A DNA stretch of 33,111 bases from Syntrophomonas sp. UBA4922 (GCA_002398825.1 DHBS01000003.1:77158-110268); one strand, 5' to 3'. Positions 16,383 to 25,196 are shown, counted from the stretch's first letter. Program-made: numbers and translations. Notes: generated by a model from the letters alone, not told the origin.

Positions 16383-18110
16383 ATGCAGGTGCTGTTGTGT
16401 GCCATCAATGCTAAATATATCCATTCCAATTTGGCGGTCCTGTATTTGCGTCAGGCCGCCCTGAGGGCAGGCTTTGACAGCGTAATCCGCGAATTCAGCA
16501 TCAATGAACCGATCGGCTATATCCTTTCCGAATTGCATCGACACCGCCCCGATGTGGTGGCTTTTTCCTGCTATATCTGGAACATAGAAATGGTTTTGAA
16601 GCTCAGCGACGATATCAAAAAAATCAACCCGCAATGTGCGGTCATTTTAGGCGGGCCGGAAGTCAGCTTTTGCGCTGAGGAGATCCAGGCCGCTCATCCT
16701 AGCGTCGACTATGTGATCAGCGGGGAAGGGGAGGCGGTGTGGCCGCTGTTGCTAGCTGCTTTGCAGCAGGGCGAGATTCATCCCCGCCTGCCCGGAGTCG
16801 CTTTCCGGGTGGGACAAATCCCGGTAAGCCAGGATTCATCACCGCTGGTGGCTCCCCTGGATGAGCTGCCTTACCCTTATGAAGGCATGGATCAGATCCA
16901 GAAGCAGATCCTCTATTACGAAAGCTCCCGGGGCTGCCCGTTTAAATGCAGTTATTGTATTTCTTCCCTGCAAAGCGGGGTGCGTTTCATGTCCCTGCAT
17001 AGGGTAAAGACTGATTTAGAGCATATGAATGCCCTTAAACCCTTGGAAATCAAGTTTGTCGACCGCACCTTCAATTGTGATCAGACCCGGGCCCAGACCA
17101 TTATGGAATTCATAACGGGGTTGCCCGGACAAACCCGCTACCATATGGAAATCTCCCCCCAGCTGCTCAATGAATCCTTTTTAAATTATTTGGAAAAACT
17201 CCCCCAACAGCGCTTTGCTTTTGAAATCGGGGTGCAGTCCACCCACGGCCCGACCCTGAAAGCGATAAACCGGCCGGGGGACTGGGACAAAATCTCAACT
17301 TATATTCGGCGCCTGCGCCGGGCAGACAATATCCACCTGCATCTGGATCTGATCGCCGGACTTCCTGAAGAAAGCTACTCCACTTTCAAGACCGCGTTTA
17401 ATCAGGTTTATAAATTAAAACCGCATCACCTGCAGCTGGGTTTTCTTAAGATGCTCCCTGGAACCAGGATGCGCCTGGAGGCTGAAAACGGCCACTACCA
17501 GTTTCAGAGCCATCCCCCTTATGAGGTTTTATCTTCAAGCTGGCTATCTTATGAAGAAATGGTCTTACTGCATCACATCGAAGACGTCCTGGAAAAATAC
17601 TATAATGCGGGTCTGGCCCAAGCAACACTGGAGGAAATCATTACCCGCCGTTATGATAACGATGCCTTCAGTTTTTGGGAAGATCTGGCCGCTTACTGGT
17701 ATCAAGAGGGCCATTATGGGATTGGGGTGAGTCCGGCGGAGCGCTACGGCATAATCAAACGGTTTCTGGACCGTGAGTACCCTGAATCAAGAGAACAACA
17801 TCATGATTGGCTCAAATTTGACTTATTAAGGGACCGTCTATCTTTTAACCTGCCCGCCGGCTTTCACAGCAGCCCCGATGGTTCGGAAACCCTGAACAAA
17901 TTACTTAAACAAAGCGGCTTCATCGAACAATACCTGCCGGAATTCGAAGGGCAATCGATTCGCGAGATTAAAAAGCGGGCCATATTGGAGCATTTTAAAT
18001 ACCTGCCCCAAAGCCGGGAGACTGCGCCCCATCCCGGGCTGCTGCTTTTCGTATATCCGGAAAAAGGCCAGCCCGCCCGCAGAGTAGAGGAGGTCGGCCT
18101 GGCGGAGTGA
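16383..18110 (+). CDS. B12-binding domain radical SAM protein (DUF4080-like)
   Basis: The product is 575 residues with an N-terminal cobalamin-binding-type Rossmann domain (about 1-130: VVAFSCYIWN, VILGGPEVS, YVISGEGE), a radical SAM domain (about 175-400) with C185-C189-C192 in RGCPFKCSYC, and a C-terminal extension. The N-terminal domain lacks a DxHxxG cobalamin-ligand motif that I can see, as in many members of this class. The architecture matches radical SAM proteins carrying DUF4080, common in Clostridia and of unknown reaction. ATG 16383 has only a weak GCGGGG upstream. It follows the murB terminator and is probably its own unit. Confidence 0.85.
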   Translation: MQVLLCAINAKYIHSNLAVLYLRQAALRAGFDSVIREFSINEPIGYILSELHRHRPDVVAFSCYIWNIEMVLKLSDDIKKINPQCAVILGGPEVSFCAEEIQAAHPSVDYVISGEGEAVWPLLLAALQQGEIHPRLPGVAFRVGQIPVSQDSSPLVAPLDELPYPYEGMDQIQKQILYYESSRGCPFKCSYCISSLQSGVRFMSLHRVKTDLEHMNALKPLEIKFVDRTFNCDQTRAQTIMEFITGLPGQTRYHMEISPQLLNESFLNYLEKLPQQRFAFEIGVQSTHGPTLKAINRPGDWDKISTYIRRLRRADNIHLHLDLIAGLPEESYSTFKTAFNQVYKLKPHHLQLGFLKMLPGTRMRLEAENGHYQFQSHPPYEVLSSSWLSYEEMVLLHHIEDVLEKYYNAGLAQATLEEIITRRYDNDAFSFWEDLAAYWYQEGHYGIGVSPAERYGIIKRFLDREYPESREQHHDWLKFDLLRDRLSFNLPAGFHSSPDGSETLNKLLKQSGFIEQYLPEFEGQSIREIKKRAILEHFKYLPQSRETAPHPGLLLFVYPEKGQPARRVEEVGLAE

Positions 18111-18189
18111 ATTCAGAGTAATGATTTATACTTTACGGCGCGATTATCCAGGGGAACTGAAGAATCGCTTCGCATAACCTGCCAAGCGC

Positions 18190-18217
18190 CATGTATACAG
18201 TGTTTTTCCATGGCAGC
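18190..18217. promoter_or_regulatory. CATGTATACAGTG site and flanking inverted repeat upstream of ddh
   Basis: CATGTATACAGTG (18190-18202) differs by one base from CATGTATACAATG at 13893-13905. It also sits within a GCCATG...CATGGC inverted repeat. No clear sigma-A promoter was resolved in the rest of the 18111-18297 gap. The site may be a shared operator or chance. Confidence 0.3.
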
Positions 18218-18297
18218 CCCTTGACTATGACGGCTTTTGGTTTAGTCTATATAAATAGGATTATATAGGATTACAAAAGTAAATTTGGGAGGCAGTT

Positions 18298-19206
18298 ATG
18301 ACAAAAAAAACCCGTGTAGCCATCGTAGGATATGGAAATATCGGCCGCTATGCCGTGGAAACCCTAAAATGCACCCCTGATATGGAACTGGCCGGAGTAG
18401 TGCGCAGATCCTCTTCTCTGAACGAACCCGCACCGCCAGAACTGGCGGACGTACCGGTGGTGGACAACATCACCAAACTTGACGGGGTCAAGGTCGCCCT
18501 GCTGTGCACCCCCACCAGATCAGTGCCCGAATACGCCCCGGACATTCTGAAGCTGGGCATCAATACCGTGGACAGCTATGACATCCATGGCCAATTAGCC
18601 GGCCTGCGCCGGGAATTGGACGCCGTAGCCAAAGCCCATGGCACAGTAGCGGTGGTCTCAGCAGGCTGGGATCCGGGGTCTGATTCTATGGTGCGCTGTA
18701 TGTTTGAATTTATGGCGCCTAAAGGCATAACCTACACCAATTTCGGGCCGGGAATGAGCATGGGCCACTCGGTGGCGGTGAAATCAGTTCCCGGGGTAGA
18801 AAACGCCCTGTCCATGACCATTCCTCTTGGAACCGGGGTGCACCGCCGCATGGTTTATGTACAGACCTCGGTAGGTCAGGACTTTGAGACTATTAAACAG
18901 GTCATCAAAAACGATCCATATTTTATTAAAGACGAAACTCATGTTTTCCAGGTTGATGATGTCGATCAGCTCATCGATATGGGCCATGGGGTGGAAATGG
19001 AGCGCAAAGGCGTCTCCGGCCAGTCTCATAATCAGTTGCTGAAACTGGAGATGCACATCAATAATCCGGCCCTGACCGCACAGATCATGGTGGCTTCAGC
19101 CCGGGCCACATTGAAGCAGAACCCGGGCGCCTATACCATGATTCAGATACCCATTATCGACTATATGTACGGTGATGAAGAAGAGATCATCAGCCGCTTC
19201 ATATAA
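18298..19206 (+). CDS. ddh: meso-diaminopimelate dehydrogenase
   Basis: DapDH makes meso-diaminopimelate from L-tetrahydrodipicolinate, ammonia and NADPH in one step, supplying lysine and the peptidoglycan cross-link residue. The 302-residue protein has the Rossmann motif VGYGNIGRYAV, a CTPTRSVPEYA segment, the substrate region DSYDIHGQL and SAGWDPGSDSMVR, and the tail block GVSGQSHNQLLKLEMHINNPALTAQIM, all characteristic of the family. GGGAGG lies 5 bases before ATG 18298. It stands alone, with a terminator about 105 bases downstream. The presence of murB nearby fits a cell-wall theme. Confidence 0.95.
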   Translation: MTKKTRVAIVGYGNIGRYAVETLKCTPDMELAGVVRRSSSLNEPAPPELADVPVVDNITKLDGVKVALLCTPTRSVPEYAPDILKLGINTVDSYDIHGQLAGLRRELDAVAKAHGTVAVVSAGWDPGSDSMVRCMFEFMAPKGITYTNFGPGMSMGHSVAVKSVPGVENALSMTIPLGTGVHRRMVYVQTSVGQDFETIKQVIKNDPYFIKDETHVFQVDDVDQLIDMGHGVEMERKGVSGQSHNQLLKLEMHINNPALTAQIMVASARATLKQNPGAYTMIQIPIIDYMYGDEEEIISRFI

Positions 19207-19310
19207 ATATACCAGGCCTCATCCACAGGGGGGCGATATGCCGGGGGAATTGTTGTCTCATTGGCTCATGGCTACCTGGCCTCAGTAAAGTCCAATTTAT
19301 GAAATGCATA

Positions 19311-19340
19311 AAAAGCCGGGCTTAAAGGCCCCGGCTTTTT
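19311..19340 (+). terminator. rho-independent terminator after ddh
   Basis: A perfect 10-bp stem AAAAGCCGGG / CCCGGCTTTT with a 9-base loop ends in TTTTT. Confidence 0.93.
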
Positions 19341-19368
19341 CGCTGTTTATCTAAAATATACCCTGTTC

Positions 19369-19377
19369 TGTTATAAT
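19369..19377 (+). promoter_or_regulatory. candidate extended -10 promoter of the S1C protease
   Basis: TGTTATAAT (TATAAT at 19372-19377) is an extended -10 element about 30 bases before the gene. No clear -35 was found. Confidence 0.45.
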
Positions 19378-19406
19378 ATTGCTAGTATTTTACATGAAAA
19401 GAGATA

Positions 19407-20201
19407 TTGGTTTTGCACGACGATTCAGATCAGCCCTCCATAATCCCGGATGACACGGATGAAGAATACGGCAGATTTCGGCAGCGCTCGCCTCTGTTAA
19501 GAGTGATAGCTGCCTTGGTAGTGATAGGATTTCTGCTTCTGGCCCTGCCCAATATTTCCCGACTCCTGGATTCAAATCCCCGGCTTAGCCAGGACCCGGC
19601 CTTAAACCGGGATCCGGTCGCATCGGCGGCCCGTCCGGCCATTGTGTCCATAGAGGCGCAGACTCAGGATGGCTTGGGGATCACGGTAAAAAGGGGAACC
19701 GGCTTCAACATCAGTGAAGATGGACTGATCATCACCAACCAGCATGTGGTATCCGGGGCTGCTGTGGTGAGCGTCGTTTTTATCGACGGCAAAAAATACT
19801 TTAGCAAAGACTGGGTGCAGGTCGGGGATACCGATCTGGCGGTGGTGGACATTGAGGCTCAGAACCTGCCCTGCTTAAGGCTAAACTACAGCGCTCCGCA
19901 AGCAGACCAGGCCGTGGTTGTAATCGGAAATCCTTTGAACATGGAACGACTGATCCAAAAGGGCGCCATAAGCGATGTCAGCATTCCGGCTAAAGGCAAA
20001 GGCCTCGCCTATATCGAGATTCTCGTCACCGCGGCTCCCGGACTAAGCGGCAGTCCGGTAATTGATGGATCAGGCCAGGTAATAGCGGTGGTTTATGCCG
20101 CCAGAAAACATGATCAGTCCGGTCAGAATACCACTGCGCTGGCCATACCGCTCAGTGCGGTGCAAGACGATTTGCACCAGGCCCTGCTCCAGCTGCGATA
20201 A
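19407..20201 (+). CDS. membrane-anchored trypsin-like serine protease (S1C/HtrA-like, no PDZ)
   Basis: The product is about 264 residues with an acidic cytoplasmic N-terminus, one membrane helix (about 31-48) and an extracytoplasmic protease domain. The triad is His113 in TNQHVVSG, Asp143 in GDTDLAVVD and Ser215 in PGLSGSPV. HtrA-type proteases usually carry a C-terminal PDZ domain; this one ends soon after the protease domain, so it is a PDZ-less form. The start is unclear: TTG 19407 or TTG 19413, neither with a good ribosome site. It is convergent with the molbindin gene 10 bases away, with no obvious terminator between. Confidence 0.85.
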   Translation: MVLHDDSDQPSIIPDDTDEEYGRFRQRSPLLRVIAALVVIGFLLLALPNISRLLDSNPRLSQDPALNRDPVASAARPAIVSIEAQTQDGLGITVKRGTGFNISEDGLIITNQHVVSGAAVVSVVFIDGKKYFSKDWVQVGDTDLAVVDIEAQNLPCLRLNYSAPQADQAVVVIGNPLNMERLIQKGAISDVSIPAKGKGLAYIEILVTAAPGLSGSPVIDGSGQVIAVVYAARKHDQSGQNTTALAIPLSAVQDDLHQALLQLR

Positions 20202-20211
20202 GCTTAACCGC

Positions 20212-20424
20212 CTATGGTTTATCGCGAATGACGGTTACTGAAGTGGAGTCAAACATGGCGAAAACCTCGTCGCCTTTATTAAGATTCATATCTTTGGCGG
20301 CATTGGCGGTGATGGTGGCGGTTACCAACTGGTCTCCGATATCAATCTGAACTTCTGTCATATCCTGGCCTTGTTTTACAGTCATTATTTTTCCCACCAG
20401 TTTATTGGCATCACTCATGCGCAT
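20212..20424 (-). CDS. molbindin (Mop/TOBE-domain protein)
   Basis: A single TOBE domain of about 70 residues (LVGKIMTVKQGQDMTEVQIDIGDQLVTATIT, then LNKGDEVFAMFDSTSVTVI). Such stand-alone molbindins bind molybdate or tungstate oligomerically and may store or buffer it. The frame extends upstream to 20469, but AAAGGAG lies 9 bases before ATG 20424 and that start gives the normal family length. No transporter or cofactor genes for molybdenum or tungsten are in the window. Confidence 0.9.
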   Translation of the reverse strand: MRMSDANKLVGKIMTVKQGQDMTEVQIDIGDQLVTATITANAAKDMNLNKGDEVFAMFDSTSVTVIRDKP

Positions 20425-20525
20425 AAATAATAGCTCCTTTTTGTCTTTAGTTTTGATTAGTATGTGCAAATCGAAAAGAAACCAACAAACACCTTGAGCT
20501 ACTTGTCAACAGAGGGCAGGAAAGG

Positions 20526-20570
20526 TATATAAGCTAATGTTTATCTCGTATTATATTGTTATATAAGCTA
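20526..20570. repeat. pair of 11-bp direct repeats in the molbindin/ubiB gap
   Basis: TATATAAGCTA occurs at 20526-20536 and 20560-20570, 34 bases apart start to start. The 339-base gap (20425-20763) between the divergent genes is AT-rich. Apart from these repeats and a TTGACA at 20718-20723 without a good -10 partner, I see nothing in it. Confidence 0.6.
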
Positions 20571-20763
20571 TTCTGTCGTTTTAAGCCTATTATTATAAAT
20601 ATATGTTTAAATAAGTTCTGACTTAATATTTCTGTCAATCCGACCCGCTGCCAATCGTGTTGTGATAACTTCACCCCAGTTTGCGGACAATATGGTAAAC
20701 TGCAGATAGTGTTTGTGTTGACAGGATTTTCCCTGGTTTAAACTGGATTTTCGGGTGATAATT

Positions 20764-22446
20764 TTGCATATCAAAACTGCCTATTGGGCCGGACTTAAAC
20801 GTTCTTATACAGTTGTCAAATTGTTTGTCGATATCTTTTGGGCATTTTACTCGCTGCGCTTCAAGAAAATTGTTCACAGACCGGAATGGGTGGAGGAACA
20901 GCGGCGGCTTTTATACGCTTCTCAGGCTCGTTACTTCAGAGTAACCGCAGTCGAATTGGGAGGACTGTTGATTAAGCTGGGGCAATTCCTCAGCACCAGG
21001 GTCGATATCCTTCCTCAAGCTTCGATTCAGGAATTGGCCGGCCTTCAGGATGAGGTGGCCGAGGTGCCTTTTGAAGAAATACGTATCCAGGCTGAAAGTG
21101 AATTAAAACAGCCCCTGAACTCTGTTTTCGCACACTTCGACCCACAACCCCTGGCATCAGCGTCTCTGGGACAGGTTCATACCGCCTTCCTGGCGGACGG
21201 CAGAAAAGCCGCGGTTAAAATTCAGCGCCCCGGCATCGATGAACTGGTTGAAATCGATTTGAAATCCATCCGCAAAGTAGTGGAATTTATTAAAAGATTC
21301 ACGGAGTGGCAGCGATTTATCGATTTAGACGCTATTTACGAGGAATTTGCCGAAACCCTCAGAGCAGAACTGGATTATATACAGGAAGGGCACAACGCTG
21401 AAACCGTTGCCGCCAACAGTAAAGAAGATCATCTTTTTGCGGCTCCGGCCATCTACTGGGAATATACTTCCCGGCGGATTTTAACCATGGAATTCATGGA
21501 AGGCATTAAAATCACCGAACATGCGCAGATTGCTGCGGCGGGGTTGGACCGCAAGAAGATTGCGGCCCAGTTGCTGGGCATTTATGTACGCCAGATATTA
21601 ATCGACGGCTTTTATCATGCCGACCCTCATCCCGGCAACCTCTTTGTTACTCCCGGCGGAGTAGTTGTCATGGTCGATTTTGGAATGGTCGGTACGGTAT
21701 CGGGTGAAATGCGTCCTCTATTGGTGGAACTGGTTTTGGCCATCACCCGGCGCGACTATTTTGCGGTGGTCGAGCAGCTAAAAAGACTGGGATTTTTGCG
21801 TCGTGATACAGACAATATGCTCCTGGTTCGAGCGGTATCCATATTTCTGGAGCATACCCTGGGAAGCGGGCAGGAAATCAATCAAACCGATCTGCAGGAT
21901 TTCCTCAAGGATTTGGAACGCCTGCTTTACGAACAGCCTTTTCAGATTCCGGCCCGCTTTACCTTCCTGGGCCGGGCATTGGGTACATTGTACGGCATTT
22001 GCGTAGATTTGGATCCCGATATAAACTTTGTTGAAGTATCACGTCCTTATGTCGATAAATTCCTGGGCAGTGAGAATACGGTTTATACCATTGCCTTCGA
22101 CAAGGCCCGGGGCCTGGCCAAAGCAATGATTGATATTCCCGGTTTGCTGGAACGTGTGCTTATCAAAGCGGAGCGCGGTGACCTGCATATTAAAATGGAC
22201 GCCCCCGATTTTAAAGAGAGCATGGCAGAGAATACCCGGGCTATGATTTCCCTGGGATGGGCTCTGGTTTTTGGTTTTATATTGCTGGCTTCTACTTATT
22301 TACTCACTCAGCAGTATCTATGGGAGGCCCGCATAGGAGCCGGGCTGTCTTTGCTGTCTCTGTTCTTCATGATCTTAAGCCGGCGCAAACCGGGTAGGCG
22401 AAAGGCCCCGCACCCGCCTATTCTGGTTCGCCGCGGCCCGGAATAA
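20764..22446 (+). CDS. UbiB/AarF (ABC1) family kinase-like protein
   Basis: The product is about 560 residues. UbiB-family landmarks are the KxGQ motif (LLIKLGQFLSTR), the Ala-rich loop replacing the P-loop (PLASASLGQVH), the ATP-site Lys in AAVKIQRPG, FYHADPHPGN and VDFGMVG (DFG). Two C-terminal membrane helices follow (about 495-515 and 520-540). In other bacteria the family supports ubiquinone synthesis; this anaerobe is not expected to make ubiquinone, so its role is unknown. The frame opens at GTG 20755, but GGGTGAT (20753-20759) fits better as ribosome site for TTG 20764. A thioesterase gene follows 11 bases after the stop. Confidence 0.93.
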   Translation: MHIKTAYWAGLKRSYTVVKLFVDIFWAFYSLRFKKIVHRPEWVEEQRRLLYASQARYFRVTAVELGGLLIKLGQFLSTRVDILPQASIQELAGLQDEVAEVPFEEIRIQAESELKQPLNSVFAHFDPQPLASASLGQVHTAFLADGRKAAVKIQRPGIDELVEIDLKSIRKVVEFIKRFTEWQRFIDLDAIYEEFAETLRAELDYIQEGHNAETVAANSKEDHLFAAPAIYWEYTSRRILTMEFMEGIKITEHAQIAAAGLDRKKIAAQLLGIYVRQILIDGFYHADPHPGNLFVTPGGVVVMVDFGMVGTVSGEMRPLLVELVLAITRRDYFAVVEQLKRLGFLRRDTDNMLLVRAVSIFLEHTLGSGQEINQTDLQDFLKDLERLLYEQPFQIPARFTFLGRALGTLYGICVDLDPDINFVEVSRPYVDKFLGSENTVYTIAFDKARGLAKAMIDIPGLLERVLIKAERGDLHIKMDAPDFKESMAENTRAMISLGWALVFGFILLASTYLLTQQYLWEARIGAGLSLLSLFFMILSRRKPGRRKAPHPPILVRRGPE

Positions 22447-22457
22447 GGAGGAGGGCG

Positions 22458-22889
22458 ATGTCAGAGAGATTTGTTCCCGAAGAACTGCAGAGATTATCAA
22501 AAGGAAAGATTGCCAGGCTGCCGCCTTGTGTACAATTGCTTCAAGGTAATCCCTTAGAGGTGGACGCAGGCCAAAAAGTGACCCATCTCTTCCCGGTCTC
22601 AGAACAGTTTACTAATGCGGTGGGCTCTATGCAGGGCGGCTTTATTACCGCCGCCTTCGACAATGTGTTTGGCCATCTGGGCTACATGATTTCCGCAGGC
22701 AGACAGATCGCTACCCTGGATATCAATACTACTTTTATCCGCCCCGTATTCCCCGGAGATCAGCTGCGGATAACCGTACACCTCAAGCATTGCGGCAAAA
22801 CCGTAGCATATATGGAAGGGGAGGCCGTAAATTCTGAAGGCCATACCATTGCCTGCGCCCAGACCCATATAATTTTTTTAAATGAATAA
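22458..22889 (+). CDS. PaaI-type hotdog thioesterase
   Basis: A 143-residue single hotdog-domain protein. The GSMQGGFITAAFDNVFG segment is the helix carrying the catalytic Asp and the HGG-like loop of PaaI thioesterases (Met-Gln-Gly-Gly in place of His-Gly-Gly). DINTTFIRPVFPGD is the matching strand region. Such enzymes cleave acyl-CoA thioesters; the acyl group is unknown. AAGGAGGAGGG lies just before ATG 22458. It probably forms an operon with the ubiB-like gene. Confidence 0.88.
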   Translation: MSERFVPEELQRLSKGKIARLPPCVQLLQGNPLEVDAGQKVTHLFPVSEQFTNAVGSMQGGFITAAFDNVFGHLGYMISAGRQIATLDINTTFIRPVFPGDQLRITVHLKHCGKTVAYMEGEAVNSEGHTIACAQTHIIFLNE

Positions 22890-22948
22890 ATCAGTTTATT
22901 ATTACTGTTTATTCAAGACGACCCCAGGCTTGGAATAGTAATTATCAT

Positions 22949-22976
22949 ATCATTTCGTTGAGTTAAGCGAAATGAT
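22949..22976. repeat. 9-bp perfect inverted repeat upstream of the OYE-family gene
   Basis: ATCATTTCG (22949-22957) and CGAAATGAT (22968-22976) flank a 10-base spacer. There is no T run, so it is an operator or RNA hairpin candidate and not a terminator. The rest of the 330-base gap 22890-23219 is AT-rich. It has TTGACA near 23100 and CATATGG twice, but no convincing promoter. Confidence 0.5.
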
Positions 22977-23219
22977 TGTCAATTTTAAGATAATTTCCTC
23001 ATGTCTAGGGCCATAAACATATATTTAGTAGTTTCATAGCTTATTTAGCGGAATTTTAGTTTTCTTCTAAACATTTGTTAGGCATATGGTTAAAGTACTT
23101 TGACATATGGCTGCTTTAAAGAAAACTACATATTTAAGAGGTGCTGTGCAATAACTGTGGAAACTATAAATACATGCTGATGAAAACTGCCTGCCCAGTA
23201 CAAGTGAGGAGGATGTAAT

Positions 23220-25196
23220 ATGCTTTTTGAACCTATTAAAATCCACAACCTGATGATTAAAAACCGCATCGTTATGCCGGGATTTCATTTGAACTACGCC
23301 CAGGAGGGAGCCGTCACCGAAAAACTGATCAATTTCTATGAGGCCCGTTCCAAAGGTGGAACCGGACTGATAATGATTGGCGGGGCTGCGATTGAACCCA
23401 ACGGGGTTTTCGCGGGTTGGATTTCTATGCATGAAGACGGTCTTATACCGGGACATAAGCGCTTGACCGATGCGGTGAAATCCCATGGCGCCCGGATCGG
23501 CCTGCAATTGTTGCAGCAAGGCCGCTACTCGGCCGGTTTTACTGAAGGAAAAGACGTTTTTGCACCTTCGGCGGTGCGCTCGCGAATGACCGGGTGTATA
23601 CCCCGGGAGTTGACCCGGGAAGAGATTCAAAAAGTGATAATGGATTTCGGCGCTGCCGCCAGGCGCGCACGGGAAGCCGGCTATGACCTGGTCGAAATCA
23701 GTAGCTCAGCGGGATATATCATCAATCAATTTCTGTCGCCTTTTACCAATCTGCGCCAGGATGAATATGGAGGTTCCCTGCCGAATAGGATGCGTTTTGG
23801 CCTGGAGGTCATCGCCGAGGTACGCCGTCAGGTGGGCCCGGATTATCCAATCAGTGTGCGTCTGGGTGGCCAGGATTATATAGAAGGGGGGGCCACCTGG
23901 CAGGATGTGCAGGTCTTTGCGAAAGAGCTGGAAAAAGCCAGCGTAAACCTCTTCAATGTTACCGGGGGATGGCATGAAACCGCCATCCCGCAGTTGAACG
24001 GAGATGTCCCGGCCGGTGCTTACAGCTATTTAGCGGGTAAGATTAAAAGCCAGGTAGCAGTGCCGGTGGTAGCCAGCAATCGCATTGCTTCCCCCCGGAT
24101 TGCCGAGCAGGTGCTTTTAGCAGGAAAGGCCGACATGGTTTCAGTGGCCCGCGGCCTCCTGGCTGATCCGGAGTGGCCCGAGAAGGCTCGAAAAGGCCAT
24201 AAGCCCCTCAGGAAGTGCATTGCCTGCATGCTGTGCCTGGATCAAATATTCAAACGCCAGCCGGTGATATGCGCGGTTAATCCGCTTTGCGGCGACGATA
24301 ACCAGGTGATACCGGCTGCAGAGATCAAACGGAAAATACTGGTGGTCGGGGCCGGCCCGGCCGGACTGGAAGCGGCCTGTACCCTGGCAGAGCGGGGGCA
24401 CCAGGTTACCGTGTGGGAAAAGCAAGAGGCTATTGGGGGACAGTGGCGTTTGGCGGCAGTCCCGCCGGGAAAAGCCGACTTTTTGCCTCTATTAAGCTAT
24501 TATGAAGAACGTATGGCTCAAGCCGGAGTGGAATTGATATTGGGCAAGCCCGCCACCCCTGAAGAAACCCTGGCCCGGGGGGCAGATGCGGTGATTATTG
24601 CCAGCGGAGCCCAGCCGGTGAGCGAAGTGCCTTTTCCCTGTGAGACGGTCCGGGTTTTGCAGGCCTGGGAAGTGCTGGCCGGGGCTCCGGTAGAAGGTTC
24701 CAACATATTGGTGGTCGGCGGGGGCTCGGTAGGCTGTGAGACTGCCTTATACCTGGCTGAACAGGGCGCCCTGGATGCGGATACTGCCAAATTCATGCTC
24801 ATCCACGAGGCGGAACCGCCCGATGAGATCCGAAAACTGTTGCTGACCGGGAGTTATAAAATTACTATCGTAGAACAACAAAAGAGTCTGGCTCGTGACA
24901 TGAACAATGCCACCCGCTGGCTGCTGCTCAAAAATCTTGATATGTTCGGGGTAAACATTTACACTCAAGCTTCTGTTGAGGGAGTCTCCGCATCAGGTGC
25001 GACACTGCGGCAAGACGATGCTCCGCTGACTATTAAAGCCGACACGGTCGTCCTGGCGTTGGGGGCCAGGGCAGACAACGCCTTATATGAAGCCCTGACC
25101 GGTCAGCCTGATGTTTACCTGTTGGGAGACGCCCGGCGTCCCGGAAAGGTTCATGAGGCCATACATGAGGCCCACAAGCTGGCCTGCAGTCTATGA
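23220..25196 (+). CDS. NADH:flavin oxidoreductase / 2-enoate reductase family protein
   Basis: The product is 658 residues with the 2,4-dienoyl-CoA reductase and enoate reductase layout. An FMN TIM barrel (about 1-325) is followed by a [4Fe-4S] site (C333, C336, C339 and C351 in RKCIACMLCL...VICAVNP) and an FAD/NAD(P) domain with two dinucleotide motifs (VVGAGPAGLEAA near 376; VVGGGSVGCETA near 500). In Old Yellow Enzyme the motif HxxNGY supplies the substrate-binding His and Asn and the proton-donor Tyr. Here it reads SSSAGY (161-166), so the His/Asn pair is missing while Tyr166 remains. The substrate is therefore hard to guess. GGAGG lies 8 bases before ATG 23220. It is followed by ktrA but is probably separate in function. 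Confidence 0.9.
   Translation: MLFEPIKIHNLMIKNRIVMPGFHLNYAQEGAVTEKLINFYEARSKGGTGLIMIGGAAIEPNGVFAGWISMHEDGLIPGHKRLTDAVKSHGARIGLQLLQQGRYSAGFTEGKDVFAPSAVRSRMTGCIPRELTREEIQKVIMDFGAAARRAREAGYDLVEISSSAGYIINQFLSPFTNLRQDEYGGSLPNRMRFGLEVIAEVRRQVGPDYPISVRLGGQDYIEGGATWQDVQVFAKELEKASVNLFNVTGGWHETAIPQLNGDVPAGAYSYLAGKIKSQVAVPVVASNRIASPRIAEQVLLAGKADMVSVARGLLADPEWPEKARKGHKPLRKCIACMLCLDQIFKRQPVICAVNPLCGDDNQVIPAAEIKRKILVVGAGPAGLEAACTLAERGHQVTVWEKQEAIGGQWRLAAVPPGKADFLPLLSYYEERMAQAGVELILGKPATPEETLARGADAVIIASGAQPVSEVPFPCETVRVLQAWEVLAGAPVEGSNILVVGGGSVGCETALYLAEQGALDADTAKFMLIHEAEPPDEIRKLLLTGSYKITIVEQQKSLARDMNNATRWLLLKNLDMFGVNIYTQASVEGVSASGATLRQDDAPLTIKADTVVLALGARADNALYEALTGQPDVYLLGDARRPGKVHEAIHEAHKLACSL

Noticed and set aside
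18111..18297. Lysine riboswitch upstream of ddh
   Set aside because: The 187-base gap lacks the characteristic conserved core, and I could not fold it into the known architecture.
20718..20752. Sigma-A promoter for the UbiB-like gene from TTGACA at 20718
   Set aside because: No -10-like hexamer lies at 16-18 bases; the best candidates are too close or too far.
23067..23630. Long reverse-strand frames overlapping confident genes, such as those at 1664-2566 and 23067-23630
   Set aside because: They are antisense shadows of miaA and the OYE-family gene, with no ribosome site or domain.
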